This document shows positions 1 through 7,037 of a stretch of DNA of 64,000 nucleotides, in pieces; the stretch's first letter is position 1; each line of letters begins with the position of its first letter. The notes beneath the pieces are model-generated. The model made no database searches. It was not told the DNA's origin and worked only from the letters and a program-made list of their open reading frames with translations. The DNA is from Leisingera daeponensis (lineage in GTDB: Bacteria; Pseudomonadota; Alphaproteobacteria; Rhodobacterales; Rhodobacteraceae), in NCBI RefSeq assembly GCF_019801465.1, contig NZ_JAHVJA010000010.1, positions 1-64,000 on the forward strand, in the 5' to 3' direction. The translations under genes and the position numbers were made by a program.

Positions 1-116
1 TTGTCATGGCCGTAGGGCAGCAGGTCGCTGTCCGAAATCCCGATCTTCGCGCCAATCTCCTGGATCGGCTTCTTCTGCGCCTCACGCGCAATCTCGATGT
101 CACTCTTGTAGCTCAT
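1..116 (-). CDS. fhs: Formate--tetrahydrofolate ligase, N-terminal fragment
   Basis: The gene runs off the left edge; only the first 38 codons are present, read leftwards from the ATG at 114-116. The peptide begins [20 protein letters not shown] and continues through [17 protein letters not shown], which I recognise as the conserved Fhs N-terminus. Fhs couples formate to THF with ATP, or runs in reverse to gain ATP. It lies downstream of gmaS on the same strand but is separated from it by a terminator, so it should have its own promoter. In this setting it fits the oxidation of methyl groups released from methylated amines. Confidence 0.88.
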   Translation of the reverse strand, partial: MSYKSDIEIAREAQKKPIQEIGAKIGISDSDLLPYGHD

Positions 117-339
117 GGCCATCTCCCTGCTGCCATCCGTTCCGGTTCACGCCCCGAAGCAAAGCTTCATTACGAGGCAAGATATATTCCTATTACTCAA
201 TTTATTTTCCTGACCGTCAACACCCTGCCGCCCTGTTTTCTGTGTAAAACCGGGCATTTTCCGCATTTCCGCCGCCAATAGGAAACAGCCGGTATTTCAC
301 CCCGGGTGAACACGGCGCATTTGCGGCATGCGCTGCCGC
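117..339 (-). promoter_or_regulatory. fhs upstream region with promoter-like elements and shared motif
   Basis: This is an AT-rich leader compared with its surroundings. On the minus strand there is a TTGACG hexamer (complement of 215-220), followed by AGGAAAATAA (complement of 202-211) and AATAGGAATA. The exact decamer TTATTTTCCT at 202-211 also occurs upstream of mgsA (4824-4833) and amt (6539-6548), which suggests a common regulator. A further AATAGGAAA half-site lies at about 277-285. No gene is seen here; a short plus-strand ORF (6-281) overlaps the fhs start and has no protein-like features. Confidence 0.5.
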
Positions 340-396
340 AAACAAAAGGGCCCGGGCATTGCCCGGGCCGTGCAGGGTCCGGCCTGACGGCCGGAC
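340..396 (-). terminator. Terminator behind gmaS, tandem hairpins
   Basis: Read on the minus strand, two hairpins follow the gmaS stop. The first, distal to a run of Ts, has 9-bp arms at 349-357 and 361-369 (GGCCCGGGC/GCCCGGGCC) around a 3-nt loop, and is followed by TTTTGTTTG (complement of 340-348). The second has 8-bp arms at 377-384 and 389-396 (GTCCGGCC/GGCCGGAC). This is a good intrinsic terminator for the mgsABC-gmaS unit. Confidence 0.75.
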
Positions 397-411
397 AGGG
401 GGAATCAGTGT

Positions 412-1743
412 CTAGATATCCAGCGTGTTATCCTTCTCCCAGCGGGAGAAATGGTTGACGAAGGAATTCCACTCCTGCTGCTTCATCTTCAGGTAAGCAG
501 TGGAGAACTCTTCACCCATCATCGCCTTCAGGCCATCGTCCTTGTCATAGAAACGCAGCGCATCCAGCATGTTGAGCGGCAGTTTCGGCGCATCCGTGAT
601 CTTGTGGCCTTCCGCATACATGTCGATGTCGTGGCGCGGGCCCGGATCAGCCTTGGAACGGACACCCGAGAGGCCGGCCGCGATGATCACGGCCTGCAGC
701 AGATAGGGGTTCACCGCCCCGTCCGGCAGGCGCAGCTCGAACCGGCCCGGGCCGGGGACGCGCACCATATGGGTGCGGTTGTTGCCGGTCCAGGTCACGG
801 TGTTCGGTGCCCAGGTGGCGCCGGACGTGGTGCGCGGCGCATTGATCCGCTTGTAGGAGTTCACCGTCGGGTTGGTGATCGCCGCCAGGGCCGAAGCATG
901 CTTCATGATGCCGCCCAGGAAGTAGCCGCCCTGCTGGGAGAGGCCCAGCTCGGCAATCTGGCCCTCGCCCTTCTCGGCCGCAAAGACGTTGGTGCGGGAA
1001 TCCTTGCCCGGCGCGTCCCAGACCGAGATATGCGCATGGCAGCCGTTGCCGGTGAGGCCCTCAACCGGCTTGGGCATGAAGGTTGCGCGGAAGCCGTGCT
1101 TCTCTGCAACCGATTTCGCCATGAACTTGAAGAAGCTGTGCTTGTCCGCGGTTGCCAGGGCGTCGTCGAAGTCCCAGTTCATCTCCCACTGGCCGTTGGC
1201 GTCCTCGTGGTCGTTCTGGTAGGGGCCCCAGCCCAGCTCCAGCATGTAATCGCAGATCTCGCGGATCACATCGTAGCGGCGCATCATCGCCTGCTGGTCG
1301 TAGCAGGGCTTCTCCGCAGTGTCGTGATCGTCCGAGATTTCCTCGCCGTCCGGGGTCAGCAGGAAGAACTCGGCCTCGATGCCGGTTTTCACATGCAGCC
1401 CTTCGTCGGCGGCTTCCTTGATCAGGCGGCGCAGCACGTTGCGCGGCGCCTGGGCCAGGTCCTTGCCTTCCATCACGCAGTTGGCCGCCACCCAGGCGAC
1501 CTCCGGCTTCCATGGCAGCTGGATCACCGAGGACGGATCCGGCACCGCCAACATGTCCGGGTGCGCCGGGGTGAGGTCAAGCCAGGTGGCAAAACCGGCA
1601 AAGCCGGCCCCGTCTTCCTGCATATCCGCGATCGCCTCTGCCGGCACCAGTTTGGCGCGCTGGCCACCGAACAAATCGGTGAAGGAGATCATGAAGTATT
1701 TGACGCCTTTTTCTTTAGCGAAAGCAGCCAGATCTGTCGTCAT
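412..1743 (-). CDS. gmaS: Gamma-glutamylmethylamide synthetase (glutamine synthetase type III family)
   Basis: GmaS ligates methylamine to glutamate with ATP, giving gamma-glutamylmethylamide, the first step of the N-methylglutamate pathway. The protein has 443 residues with a complete GS fold: an N-terminal beta-grasp part, then the catalytic domain with IEAEFFLL (metal-binding glutamates), GNGCHAHIS, the NSYKRINAPRTTSGA ATP/glutamate region and GPGRFELRLPDGAVNPY. The start is the ATG at 1741-1743 (MTTDLAAF), which has AGGAAG just upstream; an in-frame extension to 1815 lacks such support. It is the last gene after mgsA-B-C. A GS-family enzyme next to mgsABC and far from glnB is the main reason to call GmaS rather than GlnA; a substrate assay would settle it. 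Confidence 0.9.
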   Translation of the reverse strand: MTTDLAAFAKEKGVKYFMISFTDLFGGQRAKLVPAEAIADMQEDGAGFAGFATWLDLTPAHPDMLAVPDPSSVIQLPWKPEVAWVAANCVMEGKDLAQAPRNVLRRLIKEAADEGLHVKTGIEAEFFLLTPDGEEISDDHDTAEKPCYDQQAMMRRYDVIREICDYMLELGWGPYQNDHEDANGQWEMNWDFDDALATADKHSFFKFMAKSVAEKHGFRATFMPKPVEGLTGNGCHAHISVWDAPGKDSRTNVFAAEKGEGQIAELGLSQQGGYFLGGIMKHASALAAITNPTVNSYKRINAPRTTSGATWAPNTVTWTGNNRTHMVRVPGPGRFELRLPDGAVNPYLLQAVIIAAGLSGVRSKADPGPRHDIDMYAEGHKITDAPKLPLNMLDALRFYDKDDGLKAMMGEEFSTAYLKMKQQEWNSFVNHFSRWEKDNTLDI

Positions 1744-1819
1744 GGTCCTACTTCCTTTCCCTGTTGAAGGTGTTTGTTGTGGGACGCGGCACCGCAGGGG
1801 GCCGCGTCCCGGCAATAAC

Positions 1820-3151
1820 TCAGAACCCTGCCTTGCCGGGGTACCAGTCGGTACCGGCCAGCGGCACGCGCGCCATAGCGGCGGCCTCCATGGTCAGGGC
1901 GCACAGGTCCTCGGGCTCGAGGTTGTGCAGGTGGTTGTGGCCGCAGGCACGGGCAATCGTCTGCGCCTCCAGCGTCATCACCTTGAGATAGTTGCGCAGG
2001 CGGCGGCCCGCATCAATGGGGTCCAGACGCTTCATCAGTTCGGCGTCCTGGGTGGTGATCCCGGCCGGGTCCTTGCCCTCGTGCCAGTCATCATAGGCGC
2101 CGGTGGTGGTGCCCAGTTTCTGGTACTCGCTCTCCCATTTGGGATCGTTGTCGCCCAGGGCGATCAGCGCCGCGGTGCCGATAGCGACGGCGTCTGCGCC
2201 CAGCGCCAGCGCCTTGGCCACGTCTGCGCCGGTGCGGATGCCGCCGGACACGACCAGCTGAACCTCACGGTGCATGCCCAGATCCTGAAGCGCCTGAACG
2301 GCAGGCCGGATACAGGCCAGAGTCGGCAGGCCGACATGCTCGATGAACACATCCTGGGTGGCAGCGGTGCCGCCCTGCATGCCGTCCAGGACCACCACGT
2401 CGGCGCCCGCTTTCACCGCCAGAGCAGTGTCATAATAGGGGCGGGTGCCGCCGACCTTCACATAGATCGGCACTTGCCAATCGGTGATTTCGCGCAGCTC
2501 GAGGATCTTGATTTCCAGATCATCCGGCCCCGTCCAGTCGGGGTGGCGGCAGGCGGACCGCTGGTCGATCCCTTTGGGCAGGCAGCGCATTTGCGCGACC
2601 CGGTCGGAAATCTTCTGGCCCAGCAGCATGCCGCCGCCGCCCGGCTTGGCGCCCTGGCCGACCACAACCTCGATCGCATCGGCCTTGCGCAGATCATCAG
2701 GGTTCATGCCGTAACGCGACGGCAGGTACTGGTACACCAGCTTGGAAGAATGGCCGCGCTCTTCCGGGGTCATGCCGCCGTCACCGGTGGTGGTCGAGGT
2801 GCCGGCAGCAGAGGCGCCGCGGCCCAGGGCTTCCTTGGCCGGGCCCGACAGCGCGCCAAAGCTCATGCCGGCGATGGTGATCGGGATGTCCAGCTCGATC
2901 GGCTTCTTGGCAAAGCGGGTGCCAAGAGTCACCTTGGTTTCGCATTTCTCGCGATAGCCTTCCAGCGGGTAGCGCGAGACCGAGGCGCCGAGAAACAGCA
3001 GGTCGTCAAAGTGCGGGACCCGGCGCTTGGCGCCGCCGCCGCGGATGTCATAGATCCCGGAGGCCGCAGCGCGGCGGATTTCCGCGTTGATCGGGTTGGA
3101 GAAGGTCGCCGACTGAATCGGGACCGTGCGGGGGATGTTATTGCTATCCAT
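1820..3151 (-). CDS. mgsC: N-methylglutamate synthase subunit C (FMN-binding glutamate synthase domain)
   Basis: The 443-residue protein corresponds to the FMN-containing central domain of glutamate synthase. Visible features are AGMSFGALSGPAKEALGRGA, GEGG-like GTSTTTGDGGM, PGGGGMLLGQK, VKVGGTRPYYDTALAVKAGAD, the LDGMQGGTAATQD loop and VSGGIRTGADVAKALALGADAVAIG of the TIM barrel. With MgsA and MgsB it forms the enzyme that turns gamma-glutamylmethylamide plus 2-oxoglutarate into N-methylglutamate and glutamate. It is 18 bp from mgsB and 76 bp from gmaS, in one operon. An ordinary split archaeal-type glutamate synthase is the alternative, but the gmaS, tmm and mgd neighbours favour Mgs. Confidence 0.88.
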   Translation of the reverse strand: MDSNNIPRTVPIQSATFSNPINAEIRRAAASGIYDIRGGGAKRRVPHFDDLLFLGASVSRYPLEGYREKCETKVTLGTRFAKKPIELDIPITIAGMSFGALSGPAKEALGRGASAAGTSTTTGDGGMTPEERGHSSKLVYQYLPSRYGMNPDDLRKADAIEVVVGQGAKPGGGGMLLGQKISDRVAQMRCLPKGIDQRSACRHPDWTGPDDLEIKILELREITDWQVPIYVKVGGTRPYYDTALAVKAGADVVVLDGMQGGTAATQDVFIEHVGLPTLACIRPAVQALQDLGMHREVQLVVSGGIRTGADVAKALALGADAVAIGTAALIALGDNDPKWESEYQKLGTTTGAYDDWHEGKDPAGITTQDAELMKRLDPIDAGRRLRNYLKVMTLEAQTIARACGHNHLHNLEPEDLCALTMEAAAMARVPLAGTDWYPGKAGF

Positions 3152-3169
3152 GTCTGTTGATCCCTGTCC

Positions 3170-3853
3170 TTAGTACGCTTGCGCGTTGTCGACGTCGAAG
3201 TTGTAGAGCTTGCGGGCCGAGCCGTAGCGCTTGAACTCTTCCGGTTTGGCATCCGCGCCGGCCCGGGCCAGGAGATCCTTGAGGACCTCGATGTGCTCGG
3301 GGCGCATTTCCTTCTCGATGCAGTCGGCGCCCAGGCTCTTGACCGAGCCGCGCACAAAGAAGCGCGCCTCGTAGCAGCTGTCGCCCAGCGCATCACCGGC
3401 ATCGCCCAGCACCACCAGGTTGCCGGCCTGCCCCATGAAGGCGCACATGTGGCCGATGTTGCCGTGCACGACGATGTCGATGCCCTTCATCGAGATGCCG
3501 CAGCGCGACGAGGCGTTGCCCTTGATCACCAGCAGGCCGCCCTGGCCGGTGGCCCCGGCGTACTGGCTGGCGTCGCCTTCCACGATCACGGTGCCGGACA
3601 TCATGTTTTCCGCCACACCCGGGCCAACCGAGCCTTTGACCGTCACGGTCGCCTGCTGGTTCATGCCGGCGCAGTAGTAGCCGGTGGAGCCCTTGATCGT
3701 CACTTCGGCGGGCGAATTCAAACCCACGGCAATGGCATGGCTGCCCTTGGGGTTGACGATTTCCCAGGCAGTCTTGTCGGAGCTGCCGTTGAGTTCCTGC
3801 AGGGCCGCGTTCAGACCGCGCAGGCCATTTGCTTCAAGGTCGTATGTCTGCAT
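3170..3853 (-). CDS. mgsB: N-methylglutamate synthase subunit B (GXGXG domain)
   Basis: This 227-residue protein is the C-terminal GXGXG beta-helix domain of glutamate synthase as a free subunit. Repeats with the glycine pattern are plain: VEGDASQYAGATGQGGLLVIKG as one coil, GNASSRCGISMKGIDIVVHG as another, and GNIGHMCAFMGQAGNLVVLG. In large glutamate synthases this domain is structural. The gene starts 1 bp after mgsA stops, which indicates translational coupling and fixed stoichiometry. The mgsA-B-C order matches characterised N-methylglutamate synthase operons. Confidence 0.87.
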   Translation of the reverse strand: MQTYDLEANGLRGLNAALQELNGSSDKTAWEIVNPKGSHAIAVGLNSPAEVTIKGSTGYYCAGMNQQATVTVKGSVGPGVAENMMSGTVIVEGDASQYAGATGQGGLLVIKGNASSRCGISMKGIDIVVHGNIGHMCAFMGQAGNLVVLGDAGDALGDSCYEARFFVRGSVKSLGADCIEKEMRPEHIEVLKDLLARAGADAKPEEFKRYGSARKLYNFDVDNAQAY

Positions 3854-3854
3854 C

Positions 3855-4751
3855 TTAGTGGTTCCAGAAGTAAACGGTTGCGGGTTCGGGCTCCCAGACT
3901 TTGGCGTCTTCGATGCCCGGCAGGTTCACCAGCGCGCGGTATTCACTTCCGAAAGCCACATACTGGTCGGTCTCGGCCATAACGGCGGGCTTGCAGGCGA
4001 TCGGGTCGCGGACCACGCCAAAGCCGTCCTTGGTGCCCACAACGAAGTTGAAGAAACCGTCCAGGTCCTCAAGGGTCCCTTCCAGCGCTTCGCCCAGAGT
4101 GGCGCCGTTCTGCATCTTCCAGGTCAGATAAGCGGCACCGACCTCGGTGTCGTTCTGGCTTTCGATGCGCACGCCCTCGCGCTGCAGCCGGCGGCGGAGA
4201 GAGTTATGGTTGGAGAGCGAACCGTTGTGCACCAGGCACTGATCCAGGCCGGTGGAGAACGGGTGCGCGCCCTCGGTGGTCACGGCGGATTCGGTCGCCA
4301 TACGGGTGTGGCCGATGCCATGGGTGCCGCTCATGCCGCGCACGTCAAAGCGCTCCGCGACTTTCTCCGGCAGGCCGACTTCCTTGTAGATCTCGATCGC
4401 TTCGCCTGCGCTCATGACCCGCAGGCCGGGGCGCAGCTCTGCCAGCGCGGTGCGGGCTTCCTCTTCCTTGCCCGCAGGCAGGTTCAGAACCGCGTGGGTA
4501 TCGATCACCCGGATCGACACTTCACCGCCCAGCGCCTCGGCCAGGGCGCTATCCAGCCCGCCGAAAGCCTCGCCGGGCTTATCCGACTGAACAGTAAGCT
4601 TGGTGCGCCCGTCGCTGTTGGCGCCGTAGATGGCGATACCGGCGCTGTCCGGACCGCGGTCCGTCATGGTGATGAGCATATCGGTGAGCATATCGCCCAG
4701 CTTCGGCTCAAGTGATTTGTCTTTCAGAAAAAGACCGACAATCCCGCACAT
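3855..4751 (-). CDS. mgsA: N-methylglutamate synthase subunit A (class II amidotransferase domain)
   Basis: The 298-residue protein starts MCGIVGLF, so after methionine removal Cys2 is the N-terminal nucleophile of a class II glutamine amidotransferase. Other marks are TDRGPDSAGIA, GIGHTRMATESAVTTEGAHPF and LVHNGSLSNHNSLR, which line the glutaminase pocket. In Mgs this subunit should release methylamine or transfer it from gamma-glutamylmethylamide. It is the first gene of mgsA-mgsB-mgsC-gmaS, with an AGGAGG ribosome site 6-12 bases before the ATG. A clear intrinsic terminator separates it from the upstream amt unit, and it has its own promoter. Confidence 0.88.
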   Translation of the reverse strand: MCGIVGLFLKDKSLEPKLGDMLTDMLITMTDRGPDSAGIAIYGANSDGRTKLTVQSDKPGEAFGGLDSALAEALGGEVSIRVIDTHAVLNLPAGKEEEARTALAELRPGLRVMSAGEAIEIYKEVGLPEKVAERFDVRGMSGTHGIGHTRMATESAVTTEGAHPFSTGLDQCLVHNGSLSNHNSLRRRLQREGVRIESQNDTEVGAAYLTWKMQNGATLGEALEGTLEDLDGFFNFVVGTKDGFGVVRDPIACKPAVMAETDQYVAFGSEYRALVNLPGIEDAKVWEPEPATVYFWNH

Positions 4752-4782
4752 GGGTGTGCCTCCTGGTTTTCAACTCGAATCA

Positions 4783-4811
4783 ACGCTAGCAGTTTGCGCT
4801 CACCCGTTCAA
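4783..4811 (-). promoter_or_regulatory. Sigma-70-like promoter for mgsABC-gmaS
   Basis: On the minus strand TTGAAC (complement of 4806-4811) is followed after exactly 17 bases by TAGCGT (complement of 4783-4788). It lies about 30 bases before the mgsA start and directly downstream of the amt-unit terminator, as a promoter for a separate operon should. Confidence 0.55.
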
Positions 4812-4823
4812 CTCTTATGAAAC

Positions 4824-4842
4824 TTATTTTCCTTAGAAGGAA
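4824..4842 (-). promoter_or_regulatory. Candidate operator upstream of the mgsA promoter
   Basis: TTATTTTCCT (4824-4833) is identical to sequences upstream of fhs and amt. It overlaps an inverted repeat, TTCCTTAGAAGGAA (4829-4842), with 6-bp arms and a 2-bp centre. The site is about 12-31 bases upstream of the predicted -35, a position usual for an activator. The binding protein is unknown; the XRE-cupin regulator at 11088-11744 is one candidate. Confidence 0.5.
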
Positions 4843-4874
4843 GAAAAAGGCGCGCCGAGTTGGCGCGCCTTCTT
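4841..4874 (-). terminator. Intrinsic terminator between the amt unit and mgsA
   Basis: Eight-base GC arms GGCGCGCC at 4849-4856 and 4862-4869 surround a 5-nt loop. They are extended by A/T pairs and, on the minus strand, followed by TTTTTCTT. This is a textbook intrinsic terminator ending the amt plus small-protein transcript. Confidence 0.85.
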
Positions 4875-4884
4875 GGGTTTCAAG

Positions 4885-5100
4885 TCAGTACTTCTCAAGC
4901 AAGGAGGTTATTTTCTCCTTGTCTCCTATGTTCTTAGCCTTCTGCAGATGCTCGCCTTCGCGGACAAACTGGATCCTGTGCCAGCCAATCCAGAAGATCA
5001 CGCCGAGAACCACCATCAGACCCTCTGACCCTTGGAAGGGATACACCGCCCCCACCTCTGCCAGGTCCACTGCCCAGCTGTCGTAACCGATCGTAGACAT
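4885..5100 (-). CDS. Small membrane protein of unknown function, downstream of amt
   Basis: The 71-residue protein (MSTIGYDSWAVDLAEVG at the start) has one hydrophobic segment at about residues 28-41 (LMVVLGVIFWIGWH), then a charged tail rich in Lys/Glu, so it is probably a single-pass inner-membrane protein with a cytoplasmic C-terminus. It lies 11 bp after amt, has a strong AAGGAG ribosome site, and is followed by the operon's terminator, so it is real and co-expressed with amt. No family is recognised. Its placement suggests an accessory or regulatory partner of the Amt channel; that is inference only. Confidence 0.75.
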   Translation of the reverse strand: MSTIGYDSWAVDLAEVGAVYPFQGSEGLMVVLGVIFWIGWHRIQFVREGEHLQKAKNIGDKEKITSLLEKY

Positions 5101-5111
5101 TTAAGTTCTCC

Positions 5112-6485
5112 TTATTCTGCCGGAACTTTACCGATGTTCAGCGCAGCCTTGTCGGCTTCGATAATTGCGGCTTTTGCTTCCTCGTAGGCGTGGTGTTCCG
5201 CGTAATCGAGACCTTGAATCTCGACCTCCGCAGGGATTCGCAAAACCCCCATGGCGGCCTGGATCTTCGAGATCACGAAGGCAGGCAGCCAGCCGAGCAC
5301 AAAGAACATGATGACGGCACCAAGGGTCTGGCCGACCGGATTGACGGTTGCATAGCCCTCATAGGGAGAGCTCGGCGCGCCCCACAGCAGGAAGCCTGCG
5401 ATGATCAGCCCGACGATGCCCGAATAACCGTGCACGGCAACGGCCCCGACCGCATCGTCGATCTTGAACGTGCGTTCGACCCAGTAGTGCAGATTGTAGA
5501 CGATCACGACACCAACCGCGCCAACCAGCATCGCCTGGATCGGGTGATACAGATCATTGCCGGCAGAAGCCGTGATGATGCCCGCCAGGCCGCCGGAGAA
5601 GGTCCAGAACGCATCGCCCTTGGAGACCACATAGGCTGCCATCAGGCCGCCGGACAGCGACATCAGGAAGTTGAAGGTGATCGCGGACAGCGAGGTTGGC
5701 GCCAGATAGATATTGGTGGCCGTCCAGGTCTCGCCGGTCAGCAGGCCTCCGATGCCCTCGGGCGAAATCGCCGGGATGTTGCAGGCCGCGTAGAAGCCCC
5801 AGAAACCCGAATAGATCAGGAAGATGCCGATGGTCAGCATCCACGGGTTATGCGGTGGAATATCACGCGGGGTGCCATCGGCGGCAAATTTGCCCAGCCG
5901 CGGCCCCAGCACCATGATGACGCCCAGCGCATAGCCGCCGGCAACCGCGTGGATCACACCCGATGCATAGGCATCGTGATAGCCCAGGTATTTGACCATC
6001 CAGCCCTCGGCATGCCAGCCCCAGGCGGCATCGATGATCCAGAACACCGAGCCGATCATGACCGCGTGCACCCACAGAGCGGATGAGCGGATCCGTTCAA
6101 TGACTGCGCCGGACACGATCGAGGCCGCTGTCCAGGAGAACAGCAGGAACGCTGCCCAGAACACACCGGTGATCCGGTCCGAAAGGTTGGTGCCCATGTT
6201 TTCCGACCACGGCAGGTTCGCCGCGCCGGCTTCATGGTTCAGCCCGCCGAAGAACGGGAAGCTGGGGAAGGCCCAGTAGATCCACCAGCCGAAGAAGAAG
6301 AACGTCACTGTGACCAGCGGAATGATCATGATGTTCTTCATCAATGTGTGCATGTGGTTGCGGTGGCGGCTGGCGCCGACCTCGTACATGCAGAACCCCA
6401 CGTGAATGAGGAACATGAAGACAACGGTCACCCAGTAATAGAACTCGGTGAACACCGTTGTTAACGCGTTCAGATTTCCATCCAA
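5112..6485 (-). CDS. amt: Ammonium/methylammonium transporter (Amt family)
   Basis: The 457-residue polytopic membrane protein belongs to the Amt/Mep/Rh family. Recognisable parts are the helix with GGWxYWAFPSFPFFG, DxxGxxxVHxxGG-like YASGVIHAVAGGYALGVIMV carrying a pore histidine, and VGAVAVHGYSGIVGLIIAG with the second twin histidine. The start codon is TTG (complement of 6483-6485), preceded at 8 bases by a perfect AGGAGG; no better ATG is in frame. It forms a two-gene unit with the small membrane protein. Its place among gmaS and mgs genes points to ammonium or methylammonium recovery during amine catabolism. No glnK lies beside it, unlike many amt operons. Confidence 0.9.
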   Translation of the reverse strand: MDGNLNALTTVFTEFYYWVTVVFMFLIHVGFCMYEVGASRHRNHMHTLMKNIMIIPLVTVTFFFFGWWIYWAFPSFPFFGGLNHEAGAANLPWSENMGTNLSDRITGVFWAAFLLFSWTAASIVSGAVIERIRSSALWVHAVMIGSVFWIIDAAWGWHAEGWMVKYLGYHDAYASGVIHAVAGGYALGVIMVLGPRLGKFAADGTPRDIPPHNPWMLTIGIFLIYSGFWGFYAACNIPAISPEGIGGLLTGETWTATNIYLAPTSLSAITFNFLMSLSGGLMAAYVVSKGDAFWTFSGGLAGIITASAGNDLYHPIQAMLVGAVGVVIVYNLHYWVERTFKIDDAVGAVAVHGYSGIVGLIIAGFLLWGAPSSPYEGYATVNPVGQTLGAVIMFFVLGWLPAFVISKIQAAMGVLRIPAEVEIQGLDYAEHHAYEEAKAAIIEADKAALNIGKVPAE

Positions 6486-6922
6486 TGTTTTGCCCTCCTG
6501 TTGGCACTATCCCGGACACTTTTTGCCTCTTGGGAAAATTATTTTCCTATATTATTGAGTCTCAGCGGGCCGAGCTGTCAATAATCATGTGAAAAATTGT
6601 TACCCTTAGGGAAATCCCCTCCGGCAGGGGCCGGCTCCCTCCGCTCTGCTCCGGTTCCCCTAAACCCCGGACTTCCCAAGGCGAAACGCTGATTACCATG
6701 CGGCAGCTGGCAGCCGCGGGTGACTTGCGGACACTCCCGGCAATCGGGACAAACCAGCGCCTGATTGCGACGGAATCACGCGAATCTCCGGCACGCCCGT
6801 CAGCGATTCTCACTCCGGACGGGTCAAATCAGCCCTCCTGCAACCCCAAGCCGAGACCCAAAAAGACCATTTCAGCCCAGTCCATGCCGCAAAGCCGTTC
6901 GAATCCAGCCTTTTTAGCAAAA
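6486..6922. promoter_or_regulatory. Divergent control region between amt and dmmD, amt side
   Basis: No gene is seen. Close to amt there is a perfect 15-bp palindrome GGAAAATTATTTTCC (6533-6547), which contains the shared decamer TTATTTTCCT (6539-6548). On the minus strand TTGACA (complement of 6576-6581) with TCAATA 17 bases on (complement of 6553-6558) could be the amt promoter. The middle part (about 6600-6900) is GC-rich without convincing signals; a short ORF on each strand here looks like chance. I looked for a glycine riboswitch and saw none. Confidence 0.5.
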
Positions 6923-7029
6923 TCTTTTTCCTGATAGGAATAATCGTTGACAGGAAGCCCCCTCCCTTGGCTAACTGGACCGGACCAAAGGAACCAGATC
7001 AAGAATTTTGGTCCGCACCAAAAGGGAGA
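6923..7029 (+). promoter_or_regulatory. dmmDABC promoter with two operators and ribosome site
   Basis: From left to right: a TTCCTGATAGGAA inverted repeat (6928-6940), a -35 TTGACA (6947-6952), an 18-base spacer and a CTAACT -10 (6971-6976). Site A, TGGACCGGACCA, is at 6976-6987 over the start of transcription. Site B, TTTTGGTCCGCACCAAAA, is at 7006-7023 with 7-bp arms, immediately before the AGGGAG ribosome site. Sites A and B are matched in order and spacing in front of tmm (14391-14440), so one repressor probably controls both. GntR/FadR-type operators resemble this (E. coli FadR: TGGTCNGACCA). Confidence 0.7.
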
Positions 7030-7037
7030 TTTATAAA

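Noticed and set aside
6-281. A 91-codon ORF at the left edge
   Set aside because: It is antisense to the fhs start and then crosses the fhs promoter region; the peptide is not protein-like.
451-1767. A 438-codon plus-strand frame opposite gmaS
   Set aside because: The composition is rich in His, Val, Arg and Gly with no motifs. It is the antisense shadow of a fully conserved glutamine-synthetase-family gene.
6486-7037. A possible sigma-54 promoter or glycine riboswitch near amt/dmmD
   Set aside because: TGGCAC at about 6502 is on the wrong strand for amt and lacks TTGC at the right spacing. No tandem glycine-aptamer motifs were found.
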